From Candidatus Formimonas warabiya (GTDB lineage: Bacteria > Bacillota > Dehalobacteriia > Dehalobacteriales > Dehalobacteriaceae), in the NCBI RefSeq assembly GCF_002777255.1, contig NZ_CP017634.1, positions 124,001-188,000 of the forward strand: DNA of 64,000 nt, in the 5' to 3' direction. Both the position numbers and the translations under genes were made by a program. The notes under the pieces are model-generated. The model saw only the letters and a program-made list of their open reading frames with translations, ran no database searches and was not told the origin of the DNA. Numbering within the stretch: the stretch's first letter is position 1; the number at the start of each line of letters is the position of its first letter. Positions 34,904-46,700 of this stretch are shown piece by piece.

Positions 34904-35671
34904 TTACACCCGCTTTTTATACGCTCTCATCGCGAAGATATATGCCACAAGCGTAATTCCGATACACCACGCAAGTGCGACCCAGATATCATTGCCCACC
35001 GGCTGACTTGACAGTAGTGCACGGATGGCTTCTACGATAGAGGTCACCGGCTGGTTTTCAGCAAAGGCACGAACGACTGATGGCATCGTCTCGGTCGGCA
35101 CAAAGGCCGAGCTGATAAATGGCAGGAAGAGAAGTGGATAGGAAAAGGCGCTTGCACCGTCCACTGATTTTGCGGACAGTCCGGCAATCGCCGCGATCCA
35201 AGTCAAGGCTAGCGTAAACAGCGCGAGTATACCGGCTACAGCGAGCCATGACAGTACCCCCGCCGACGAGCGAAAGCCCATAACGAGTGCTACGAGAATG
35301 ATGACGACAACAGAAATGGCGTTGGATACCAGCGAGGTCAGCACGTGCCCCCACAGCACGGTGGAACGCGCAATGGGCATAGAGTGGAACCGCTCAAATA
35401 TGCCCCGTTGCATATCCATAAACAGGCGGAAAGCCGTATAGGCTATACCGCTTGCAATAGCGATCAGCAGGATACCGGGCAACAGGTAATTCACATAGTT
35501 TTCTGTACCGGTTTGAATTGCGCCGCCGAACACATAAACGAACAACAACATAAATGCGATCGGCATGATGGTGACCGTGATAATGGTGTCCATGCTGCGC
35601 AAAATATGGCGCATGGAACGTCCAAGCATAACACCCATATCGCTGAAAAAGTGCTTCTTTATCGCTTCCAT
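34904..35671 (-). CDS. ABC-2 permease, DrrB-like
   Basis: The 255-residue protein has six transmembrane helices and the ABC-2 exporter pattern, with GIFERFHSMPIARSTVLWGH and FAENQPVTSIVEAIRALL. This is the daunorubicin-resistance DrrB type. It starts immediately after the ATPase stop (TAAATG), so the two are coupled. The natural substrate is unknown. Confidence 0.9.
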   Translation of the reverse strand: MEAIKKHFFSDMGVMLGRSMRHILRSMDTIITVTIMPIAFMLLFVYVFGGAIQTGTENYVNYLLPGILLIAIASGIAYTAFRLFMDMQRGIFERFHSMPIARSTVLWGHVLTSLVSNAISVVVIILVALVMGFRSSAGVLSWLAVAGILALFTLALTWIAAIAGLSAKSVDGASAFSYPLLFLPFISSAFVPTETMPSVVRAFAENQPVTSIVEAIRALLSSQPVGNDIWVALAWCIGITLVAYIFAMRAYKKRV

Positions 35672-36433
35672 TTATTTTTTCTCCTTTTTACCGATGATTG
35701 CGAGGAAGGTCTCCTCTAATGTAGGTTGTTTTTCAACATATTCCACCTTAGCAGGCGGGAGCAGCTTCTTTAGCTCCGCGAGCGTACCGTTGGCGATAAT
35801 CCTGCCCTCGTGCAGAATGGCAATCCGATCGGCAAGCTGTTCAGCCTCCTCTAGATACTGTGTGGTCAGGAATACCGTCGTACCGCCGACGGCAAGCTCT
35901 TTTACAATCTTCCAAACCTCGATGCGCGCCTCTGGGTCAAGCCCGGTTGTAGGCTCATCTAAGAAAATGAGCTGCGGTTTTCCCACAAGACTCATGGCAA
36001 GGTCCAGCCTGCGGCGCATACCACCCGAATAAGTAGACACCCTGCGGTCGGCGGCGTCTGTTAAGCCGAAGCGTTTCAGCAAATCGTCCGCAACCTGACG
36101 CGGATTTTTGAGATGCCGCAGTTTGGCAATCATGATCAGGTTTTCCCGCCCAGTCAAAATCTCGTCCACGGCCGCAAATTGTCCGGTAAGACTGATCGAC
36201 TGCCTCACATTTTCAGACTTTGATACAACATCGAATCCGTTTACGGTGGCAGTTCCGCTGTCTTGTTTCAGCAACGTAGTGAGAATTTTTACAATCGTTG
36301 TCTTGCCCGCGCCGTTGGAACCGAGCAGGGCGAAAATATTTCCCCTTTCCACCTCAAAATCTACGCCCTTTAGAACATGAAGCTGTTTATAAGATTTTTG
36401 CAATCCTTTTACTTGAATTGAATTGTTTGGCAT
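35672..36433 (-). CDS. ABC ATPase, DrrA-like
   Basis: The 253-residue ATPase has Walker A GSNGAGKTT, signature YSGGMRRRLDLAMSL and Walker B LIFLDEPTTGLDPEAR. Its C-terminal extension resembles DrrA. ATG 36433 has AAGGAGGAG upstream; the longer in-frame form would overlap the pentapeptide gene. It forms the exporter with the following permease. Confidence 0.92.
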   Translation of the reverse strand: MPNNSIQVKGLQKSYKQLHVLKGVDFEVERGNIFALLGSNGAGKTTIVKILTTLLKQDSGTATVNGFDVVSKSENVRQSISLTGQFAAVDEILTGRENLIMIAKLRHLKNPRQVADDLLKRFGLTDAADRRVSTYSGGMRRRLDLAMSLVGKPQLIFLDEPTTGLDPEARIEVWKIVKELAVGGTTVFLTTQYLEEAEQLADRIAILHEGRIIANGTLAELKKLLPPAKVEYVEKQPTLEETFLAIIGKKEKK

Positions 36434-36446
36434 ATTCTTCTCCTCC

Positions 36447-37313
36447 TTATATGACAGTAACCTTTGATAAATCAGCCTCCATGCCTTTGAGCGCGGCATA
36501 GGTCAGCTTATCCATCATCGCGCCGTCAAAGCAGATGGTTTTAATGGCACGGTAATATTTCTTGGAAAAGGTATACCCTGAAAGAAAGGACACATTTTTG
36601 AGTGTCGCACCCTTAAACGTAACATCGCTCAAGGCGGCTTTGTCAAACTTAACGCTGATAAAGGTCTGCCCGTCAAAACACAGCCCCCGCAGGTCGGAAT
36701 ACTTGAAATCCACGCCGTTAAAGATACAACCTTCAAAGAATGTTTTTCTGAGGTCGGTCATGGTCAGATTGACGTCGGTGAGTTTTACGCCCATGAATTT
36801 TGTTCTCATCAGCCCCGACATGCTGAAGTTGGTGCGCACAAGGATGGATTTACGGAAGCTCGCACCCACAAGGTCAATGGCGGATAGGTTGCAGTCTGTC
36901 AGATTTGTGCAGTCAAAATTAGCTTCACGCACATCGCTGCCCATAAACGAGCTTCCGGTTAAGTCCGCACCCGCAAAGTCGGAGCCGCGTAGCGCACTCC
37001 CTGTGAATTTTCCTTTATGCGCGATAACACCCGCAAAGTCGCTCATTGGCAGATTGCTCGCACTAAAGTTTGTCAATACCTGACGCTCCAGAAAGCGGGA
37101 GAGGTTAGCGACCTCCTGCACCGTTTGCTCAATGTCACCGATGCTGTCAATGGTCATCTCAAAAGCTGTTTCATCGTCCTTGCCCTCGGCCTTTAGCTCA
37201 CGGAACCGCTCCTGCAAATCGGAGAGCAGATCGTCCTTTAGTTCGGCGACGCTTTTTACCCCGTCGTAGGGCGCAAAAACGCCGTTCAAATAGTTTATTA
37301 ATTTCTTACTCAT
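36447..37313 (-). CDS. HAAS-domain plus pentapeptide-repeat protein
   Basis: The 288-residue protein starts with a HAAS-like helical domain (about 1-75; LINYLNGVFAPYDGVKSVAE, ETAFEMTIDSIGDI). It continues as a pentapeptide-repeat beta-helix (about 80-270) with units such as ADLTG, SSFMG, ANFDC and TDLRK. Pentapeptide proteins such as Qnr and McbG protect DNA gyrase from inhibitors by mimicking DNA; others have different roles. Here it is between a PadR gene and a DrrAB exporter in one operon, so it may be a target-protection or regulatory partner (inference). Confidence 0.85.
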   Translation of the reverse strand: MSKKLINYLNGVFAPYDGVKSVAELKDDLLSDLQERFRELKAEGKDDETAFEMTIDSIGDIEQTVQEVANLSRFLERQVLTNFSASNLPMSDFAGVIAHKGKFTGSALRGSDFAGADLTGSSFMGSDVREANFDCTNLTDCNLSAIDLVGASFRKSILVRTNFSMSGLMRTKFMGVKLTDVNLTMTDLRKTFFEGCIFNGVDFKYSDLRGLCFDGQTFISVKFDKAALSDVTFKGATLKNVSFLSGYTFSKKYYRAIKTICFDGAMMDKLTYAALKGMEADLSKVTVI

Positions 37314-37327
37314 CTCATCACATCTCC

Positions 37328-37657
37328 TTACAATAAGTTATCCAGTACGCGCTTTGCGTACTCCCAATTGCTTTTATTGCTGGTGTAAGTGGCCTTACCC
37401 TTTGCGGTAATCCGAAAATACTTACGCCGTCCGCCCTGGGATTCATCGCCCCAATACCACTCGATATCGCCGTCTGCCTCAAGCCGCCGGACGCTGGAAT
37501 ACATCGTGGCTTCCTTTAATTCATACTCACCGCCCGAGCGCTCGGCAATCAGCTTGACAATTTCATAGCCATAGCGGTCCGCTTCGGATAAGAGCCGTAA
37601 AATCATCGTATCGGTGTGCCCGCGCAGCAGGTCGGATGTGATTTTGTTCTCACTCAT
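37328..37657 (-). CDS. PadR-family regulator 2
   Basis: The 109-residue regulator contains LLRGHTDTMILRLLSEADRYGYEI and LKEATMYSSVRRLEADGDIEW. It is the first gene of the operon PadR, HAAS-pentapeptide, DrrA, DrrB. ATG 37657 follows AGAGGTGAT. Confidence 0.9.
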   Translation of the reverse strand: MSENKITSDLLRGHTDTMILRLLSEADRYGYEIVKLIAERSGGEYELKEATMYSSVRRLEADGDIEWYWGDESQGGRRKYFRITAKGKATYTSNKSNWEYAKRVLDNLL

Positions 37658-37677
37658 ATTATCACCTCTGTATCAGC

Positions 37678-37706
37678 ATTATACATCACAGTACAATGAC
37701 TGTCAA
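37678..37706 (-). promoter_or_regulatory. Consensus promoter with operator, PadR 2 operon
   Basis: On the minus strand TTGACA (37701-37706) and TATAAT (37678-37683) are exactly 17 nt apart, a full consensus promoter. ACAGT/ACTGT (37688-37703) forms a 5-6-5 dyad in the spacer, fitting repression by the PadR protein. Confidence 0.85.
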
Positions 37707-37903
37707 AGTAATGTTTCTATTATTATACCATGAAAGATTTTACACATAATGAAAGGTAGCTATGCCGGATGAATTTACCGCCAACTCCAACGTACACGGC
37801 AGCACCTAAATTACATTTGGAAGTCAAGATTCCGCATTTGTTGTCATGCCGAATTTCAACATATTCGTAGATTACATTAAGGATTTTTAATAATGAATCT
37901 CTA

Positions 37904-37969
37904 TTGACACATTTACACGTTGCCATTAATATTATGTTATGCGATATATCGCATAACATAATATTAATG
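37904..37969 (+). promoter_or_regulatory. Promoter and perfect 46-bp palindrome, PadR 3
   Basis: TTGACA (37904) and TAATAT (37927) are 17 nt apart. A perfect 46-bp palindrome with 23-bp arms and no spacer spans 37924-37969, centred on GCGATATATCGC, and covers the -10. It contains nested ATGT/ACAT pairs as in PadR operators. The PadR gene starts 35 nt further on. Confidence 0.85.
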
Positions 37970-38003
37970 TATCATGGAATAAATTTAGTGAGGAAGGTAT
38001 CCT

Positions 38004-38324
38004 ATGCCATATACAAGCGGGCCGATGACGGAGGCAATGTATTACGTACTTCTTGCGCTGATGAACCCCAATCACGGTTATAAGCTCATAAATGCTATAT
38101 CGCAGGTGTCAAACGGACGTATGCAAATGGGTCCGGGAACCCTATACGGTGTGCTGACCAGGCTTCAGAAAGACGGGCTTATTGTCATTGTACAAGACGA
38201 CGGAAGGCGGAAGGTTTATGCTATAACCGAAACTGGTAAGACAGCCCTTAAAGATGAATATAACCGGCTCATTGCCATGGTACAAGACGGTATTGTGCTC
38301 AAGGGGGAGAACGAGGATGAGTAA
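38004..38324 (+). CDS. PadR-family regulator 3
   Basis: The 106-residue regulator contains GPMTEAMYYVLLALMNPNHGYKLI and MGPGTLYGVLTRLQKDGLI. This is the PadR subgroup usually paired with DUF2812, as found here by 8-nt overlap. It probably binds the palindrome at 37924. Confidence 0.9.
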   Translation: MPYTSGPMTEAMYYVLLALMNPNHGYKLINAISQVSNGRMQMGPGTLYGVLTRLQKDGLIVIVQDDGRRKVYAITETGKTALKDEYNRLIAMVQDGIVLKGENEDE

Positions 38325-38568
38325 AACAGTCAGAAGATTTATGCAGGACGATATCTGGAACCTGGGAAGAAATGAATCATGGTTCTCCGATATGGCTAAG
38401 AAGGGATTGCATCTGCGCCGAATTGGGCTTTTTTTCGCTACCTTTGAGAAGGCAGAACCCCAAAAAACAAAATTCTCGTTTGGAAATGAAGTCATCTATG
38501 TAGAGTATTTTGGCAAGGCGCAGGCGGAGGATATTATTGCGTTGCTGCCACAAGCGTTCGCTAAGTAA
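38317..38568 (+). CDS. Truncated DUF2812-type protein
   Basis: The 83-residue ORF begins VRRFMQDDIWNLGRNESWFSD, then MAKKGLHLRRIG, close to DUF2812 N-termini. Normal family members are about 180 or more residues with transmembrane helices. Here only about 50 residues match and the end (EVIYVEYFGKAQAEDIIALL) looks unrelated, so an internal or 3' deletion is likely. Start overlaps the PadR stop. Confidence 0.65.
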   Translation: MSKTVRRFMQDDIWNLGRNESWFSDMAKKGLHLRRIGLFFATFEKAEPQKTKFSFGNEVIYVEYFGKAQAEDIIALLPQAFAK

Positions 38569-38591
38569 GAGTCTGGGAGGAAATTAATACT

Positions 38592-39191
38592 ATGTTTTCA
38601 GATGTAGAAATCAAATTGAAGAAAAGAAATAAAATACTGTTTTCCCGTGACAGTCAGTGCTTACAAGGGTTGATAAAACTAATTCAATTACAGAATCACC
38701 GAACTCTTGTGATGTGGGCATTGGATTGTGCAAAACTGCCTTTGGAGCAATTTGAAGCAAAGTATGCCGATGAACGAAGACCCAGAACCTGTTTAGAGCT
38801 TTGTGAGGCTTGGGCAAGGAGTAGAATCAAAATGCCAATAGCTAAGAGAGCTATATTAGATGCACATGCTGTAGCAAAAGAGATTAACGATGACGAATAC
38901 GGTGCATTATCTCACGCAATTGGTCATGCGGGTGCTACCGTTCATGTTGAAACACATGCTTTAGGTCTGGCTATTTATGAACTAACGGCTATTGTTTTGA
39001 AGTACTGCAGGGATGAATACCAAAAACCTGTTAGCGAAAAGATTGATTACTATTGTCAGCGCCTTCTTTATTGGCAAAACAATACCGATATACTTGGATA
39101 TGAGTGGGCTGACTTTTTAGCTGATGATACCCGTCCGAACAAGGAAAAATTATTAAGCGAAAAACGAAAGTCGCAGCAACAAGGATTGTGA
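38592..39191 (+). CDS. Imm5-like putative immunity protein
   Basis: The 199-residue helical protein contains HRTLVMWALDCAKLPLEQFE, DERRPRTCLELCEAWARS and HAIGHAGATVHVETHALGLAIYE, the pattern of the Imm5 immunity family from polymorphic toxin systems. No toxin gene is nearby, so it is an orphan immunity gene or has another role. Its codon use is AT-rich, like the following pump. Start follows GGGAGGAAATT. Confidence 0.75.
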   Translation: MFSDVEIKLKKRNKILFSRDSQCLQGLIKLIQLQNHRTLVMWALDCAKLPLEQFEAKYADERRPRTCLELCEAWARSRIKMPIAKRAILDAHAVAKEINDDEYGALSHAIGHAGATVHVETHALGLAIYELTAIVLKYCRDEYQKPVSEKIDYYCQRLLYWQNNTDILGYEWADFLADDTRPNKEKLLSEKRKSQQQGL

Positions 39192-39235
39192 GCATAATCC
39201 TTTTTTTGTATTTTTTACATAATATCAATTTTGAA

Positions 39236-39265
39236 TTGACAGTAATATTATATTGATGATAATAT
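39236..39265 (+). promoter_or_regulatory. Promoter of the mef-like leader
   Basis: TTGACA at 39236 is followed after 17-18 nt by ATAATA/TAATAT at 39259-39265. Transcription would start before the leader peptide at 39304. Confidence 0.65.
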
Positions 39266-39303
39266 ATTTTGGAATTCAGAGAATTAAAGGAGGACATTTA
39301 TCT

Positions 39304-39327
39304 ATGTATTCTGTTCGTTTAAGATAA
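39304..39327 (+). CDS. Macrolide-type leader peptide MYSVRLR
   Basis: A seven-codon ORF, ATG TAT TCT GTT CGT TTA AGA TAA, follows AAAGGAGG by 10 nt. It ends in Arg-Leu-Arg, the +X+ motif at which ribosomes stall with macrolides in erm and mef leader peptides (for example those ending MRLR). Stalling would change folding of the downstream attenuator and allow transcription into the pump gene at 39566. Confidence 0.8.
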   Translation: MYSVRLR

Positions 39328-39329
39328 GC

Positions 39330-39520
39330 AGGCAATAAAAAGTGGTAAAAACATCCTTAATGGTGGGCTTTTTTGTTGTGCTTATTTTGCGAATTGAGAC
39401 ATAGATAGGGGTGAAGTGTAACCATCTGAGGTTATACGTTTTTTACCAATGTCTTTTTAACGTTAATATGCAGACTAAAGCCCGCATTACGGATTTTAGC
39501 CTGCATTTTTTATTGCCAAA
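39330..39520 (+). promoter_or_regulatory. Transcription attenuator of the mef-like pump
   Basis: GCAGACTAAA (from 39470) pairs with TTTTAGCCTGC and is followed by ATTTTTTATT, an intrinsic terminator before the pump gene. Part of its 5' arm and loop (GCCCGCATT) can instead pair with AATGGTGGGC near 39360, an antiterminator candidate. This fits a two-state leader controlled by ribosome position on MYSVRLR. Confidence 0.7.
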
Positions 39521-39565
39521 AATCAGAATGAAAACAACATTAAAAAGTGCAAGGAGAGAAAAGAT

Positions 39566-40774
39566 ATGATAAATAAAACTTCAAAATGGAAACAAGATTT
39601 TTTTACAATATGGGCGGGACAGGCAATTTCACTTATTACTAGTGCCATCCTGCAAATGGCGATAATTTTTTATCTTACAGAAAGCACAGGATCTGCGCTG
39701 GTGCTATCAATTGCTTCGTTAGTTGGGTTCCTGCCATACGCAGTCTTTGGGCCTGTGATAGGCGTATTTGTCGACCGCTATGATAGAAAAAAGATAATGA
39801 TTGGTGCTGATTTAATTATTGCTGCAGCTAGCGCTCTAATGGCTATTATTGCTTTGTATATGGAGTTACCGGTCTGGATGGTTATGATAGTATTGTTTAT
39901 CCGGAGCATTGGAACAGCTTTTCATTCCCCAGCACTAAGTGCTGTTACGCCTCTATTAGTACCAGAAGAACAGCTAACCAAATGCGCAGGTTACAGCCAG
40001 TCATTGCAGTCCATAAGCTATATTCTTAGTCCTGCTGCTGCGGCGTTTTTATATTCTGTTTGGGAATTAAATGCGATTATAGCCATCGATGTGCTGGGTG
40101 CTGTGATAGCATGTATCACGGTGGCGCTTGTACGAATTCCCAAGCTAAGTCTAGAGCAACAAAGCTTGAATCGAAATTTTATGAAAGAGATGAAAGAAGG
40201 ACTTGTTGTTTTGAAAGAAAACAAAGGATTATTTGCATTGCTGCTTATAGGCACACTATATATGTTTGTTTATATGCCAATCAATGCACTTTATCCTTTA
40301 ATCAGCATGGAATATTTTGCTGGAACACCGATACATGTCTCTATTACCGAAATCGCTTATGCTTCCGGTATGTTGGCAGGTGGTTTGCTATTAGGACTAT
40401 TTGGTAACTTTAAAAAGCGAATCATATTAATAACAGCATCTATTTTTATGATGGGAGCTAGTTTGACCATTTCAGGGTTACTTCCCCCAAGTGGATTTGT
40501 GATATTTGTAGTCTGCTGTGCAATTATGGGACTATCAGTTCCGTTTTACAGCGGTGTTCAGACAGCTCTTTTTCAAGAAAAAATTAAACCTGAATATTTA
40601 GGACGTGTGTTTTCTCTGACTGGGAGCATCATGTCTCTGGCTATGCCCGTTGGTTTAATCCTTTCTGGATTCTTTGCTGATAAAATCGGTGTAAATCATT
40701 GGTTTCTAATATCGGGTATGTTAATTATCGGCATTGCTGTCATTTGTCCGTTGGTGACCGATATTAGGAATTAG
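39566..40774 (+). CDS. Mef-like MFS macrolide efflux pump
   Basis: The 402-residue protein has 12 helices and is of the Mef(A) length and pattern: KWKQDFFTIWAGQAISLITSA, GPVIGVFVDRYDRKKIMIGAD, and LGRVFSLTGSIMSLAMPVGL. Mef pumps export 14- and 15-membered macrolides by proton antiport. The reading frame is intact, and the upstream stalling-type leader peptide supports a macrolide function. No msr-type ABC-F gene follows, unlike in streptococcal elements. ATG has AAGGAGAG upstream. Confidence 0.9.
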   Translation: MINKTSKWKQDFFTIWAGQAISLITSAILQMAIIFYLTESTGSALVLSIASLVGFLPYAVFGPVIGVFVDRYDRKKIMIGADLIIAAASALMAIIALYMELPVWMVMIVLFIRSIGTAFHSPALSAVTPLLVPEEQLTKCAGYSQSLQSISYILSPAAAAFLYSVWELNAIIAIDVLGAVIACITVALVRIPKLSLEQQSLNRNFMKEMKEGLVVLKENKGLFALLLIGTLYMFVYMPINALYPLISMEYFAGTPIHVSITEIAYASGMLAGGLLLGLFGNFKKRIILITASIFMMGASLTISGLLPPSGFVIFVVCCAIMGLSVPFYSGVQTALFQEKIKPEYLGRVFSLTGSIMSLAMPVGLILSGFFADKIGVNHWFLISGMLIIGIAVICPLVTDIRN

Positions 40775-40840
40775 TCCTCTCCACTTTAATTATAACATAT
40801 AAAAAATTGTAAATGCAGACTATTTGTTCCGGTGTGCTAC

Positions 40841-40849
40841 TGCTATAAT
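40841..40849 (+). promoter_or_regulatory. Extended -10 promoter before rph
   Basis: TGCTATAAT is an extended -10 element; no good -35 is seen at 17 nt. It would transcribe rph with a leader of about 170 nt. Confidence 0.5.
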
Positions 40850-40944
40850 GCAATAGTATCTTAATGAGATTTATAAACAACCTCAAGAAAGAAATTGATG
40901 GGGTATATAGAATATTTGCAAAAGGTACATTATAGATAGGCTAG

Positions 40945-43636
<2,692 letters not shown>

Positions 43637-43797
43637 GGGGGAAGATGTTGTCTTCCTCCTGGTGAAGTTCAGGATTGATGTTGCGATGCATAGCTGAATT
43701 AATTACTAAAACGACAATATTTATTAAAATAATCATGAACAGTTCCCACATATGGTAAAATGAGAGAAAAGCGTAAAATTCCGGGGGCCTTTGTGGG

Positions 43798-46700
43798 ATG
43801 AATAATACGTGTCTTGATCCGAACAAAAAAGCGAATGAAGAAGTTAAGGAAAGAATCAACCGGATCATGGTCGGCCGTTTCGGGGAGATGAAAATGTTCC
43901 AGAAACAGTTCGACCGGGTTCTGGAAGGCGGGATGGGCTTAACCGTTGTTTCTGGGCGGCCGGGTATCGGCAAGACTTTTTTCGCGGAGCGGGCCGTTTC
44001 TCTGTCTACGGGCGGCAACGCCACCTACCTGCATGGTAAATTCCGGCAGTACGAAAACACGCCACTCCTCACCGTATCCGAAGTGATCGAACAGGCGGTA
44101 AAGCATCTTCTTACCCTGCCCGCGGAACCCTTAAGACGCATCCAAAACGATTTAAGCCAAAGTTTAAATACTGACGCGGCCATCATCCTGGCGGTCTGTC
44201 CCTACGCGGGTATCCTGCTGGGGCCGCGCAAGGCCATAAACACGGATAGCCTGGAGCAGCTCAAATACAGGGTCAGGAAAGCGGTGGGCAAGTTTCTGGA
44301 GATTGTGTCCACTGCGCTCTTCCCGCTGGTCATCTTCTTCGACGATCTGCAATGGGCCGATACCCTTTCCCTTTATGTGATCAAAAGTTTTTGCCGGGAT
44401 TACGGGTATTTCAACCTGCATCTGATTCTGGCCTACAAGGATTCAGCCGCCGGCAAAGTAAATATAGACCCGGCTAAATTCCCGGCAGGCGAAGATAGTT
44501 TTATCGGGCTCGGCGGGCTTGACCTTGAAGACATTGAGCGCTACCTCCGGCTGGTCTTTCGGCAGGATATCGAGCACAAAGACTATTTGACCAGAATCTT
44601 ATACGGGCTGACCCTGGGCAATCCCTTTAACCTGGACAGGATATTGAGACTGCTGCTCAAGGAAAACGCTGTCGTTTATTCCCAGGCCCAAAAGTGGCTG
44701 GTCCGGCCGGATAAGATAGACAAATTAAATTTACCCGCCGATATCGAGCGGCTCCTCCAAGCGCAGATCGACGGACTAAAAAGTGAGGACAAAAAGCTCC
44801 TGGAGCTCATTGCCTGCTGCGGCGGGGAAGTCAAGCTCGGGCTGCTGGCGCGGCTAACGGCGGGGGATGGTGCAGCGGATAATACCCCGGCGGTGGACGC
44901 TTCCTTGAAGAAACGGCTGGACCGGTTGTGCCAAAATTCCCTGCTGGCCGTGAACCGCCAGGGCGGCGGATTACAGGCGGAAACCGGCTACGGATTTCCC
45001 CACGATATTGTTTTACGGCTTGTTTATCATATGCTCACGCCTGAAGAGAAATCCGGCCTCCATTACCATATCGCCGGGATCTTAAGCGCGCTGAGCGATG
45101 AGAGCGCAGAGCCGATCGCCGGACCGTCCGCCGATCTGGCTGTCGCCGGCCACCTTTTACATGTCGACAGGAATTTACTAAGAAAAGACGATGCCTCCAA
45201 ATGGATCGGCACGCTCTACCGGGCCGGCCGCGCCGCAAGACAGGGGGCGGCGGTGGAACAGGCGCTGGAGATTTTCGGGCGTTGCGCCGAACTCCTCTCC
45301 GCCGGCGATGATACGGCGGCCGCTGACCTGGTGCTCGACGTCCGTCTGGAACTTGGGGAATGCCAATATATTTGCGGGCAGGCGGAGGAAGCCGGGCAAA
45401 GCTTCGAAGCACTGATAGCCGAATACCCGGCAGTCGCCTGCCAGGTCAGGATCAAACGGAAGTACATCAACCTCTGCGCCTTTAACGGCGACTTCGAGAA
45501 AGTCATGGCTCTGGGGCTTGAAATCCTTAACCACCTGGATTTTAAGGTTGACCTCAAATCTCTGATTCCCGACCTGATCAAAAGCCGGCTGCTGCTTAAC
45601 AGCCGCAAAATCCGCTGGCTTAAAGACGCGCCTGCCATCACGGATGAAAGATTGCTCGTGATCCTGGAAACCCTGACGGTGATGGCGCCGTCCGCCAACC
45701 GCATCGGGGACAGGATGTCCGCGCTCATCGCCCTAAAACTGACGATCCTCTCCGCGCGGCACGGGAATTCCGATTACGCGCCGGTAGCTTATGCCTCTTA
45801 TGTCTATGTCCTTTTCCATCTCTTAAAGGACCCGGAAAAAGGCAGAGAACTGGAGGATGTAACCCTTACGTTTCTGGAGAAGAGCGAGAGCGTATCATCC
45901 AGGTACGTCGCCCTCTGCATCATTGGCTCGCTTACCCGCCACTGGGCGCATTCTCTGGCGGACACCATCGCCTGCCTGGAGCGGTCCGTCACGGAAGGAG
46001 AAAAGGCGGACGCCTCCCTTTACAGCAGCTATGCCATTACCTTCAGCGTTATCACGCGCTTCATGACGGGCGCACCGCTGCGGGAATTAAAACAGTACAT
46101 CGCCAATAACCGCAGCCGGCGGAAAAGACTGGAGCATTATCTTACCAATCATATCTATGCCGTCTACGAAAATCAGATCCGCTGGCTTGAGGAAGGCGCT
46201 GCCGCGGGTGACGAAGCCTTGTTTGCGGAGGAAGACCGGGATAAGAAGCTGTTTGCCGACACCATCAAATTAAACGGGGATATGATCCGCCTGCAGCGGC
46301 TGTACCTGGAGGGCCAAACGCGGGAAGCCTATGGTCTGGCCGAAGAGATTGGGCCGGAGGTGAGTCTGCACAAAGGTTTTGTTTTAAACGTGGAATTCCT
46401 TTTCTATAGCATCCTCTCCCGGCTGGCCGTCCACCGGGATTTGAGCGGGACGGAAAAGCGGCGCAATAAACAATTGATGAAGAGACAATTAAACGAACTG
46501 CAATACTGGATCCGGGTTTATCAGGGCAACCATAAGGCCAGGTATCTTTTGGCGCGGGCCGAATACGATGCGCAGTTTAACGGGGGAAAACTTGCGCCCG
46601 GACTTTACCGGGAAGCCATGGAATTCGCGCAGCGGCAGGGGAACCTGGCGCTTGAAGCGCTGGCCAATCTGCTGGCGGCCAGGTTTCACCGCGCCGACCG

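Noticed and set aside
37924..37969. The 46-bp palindrome as a mobile-element end or attachment site.
   Set aside because: It overlaps a consensus promoter just before a PadR gene and contains PadR-type ATGT/ACAT pairs; an operator is the better reading.
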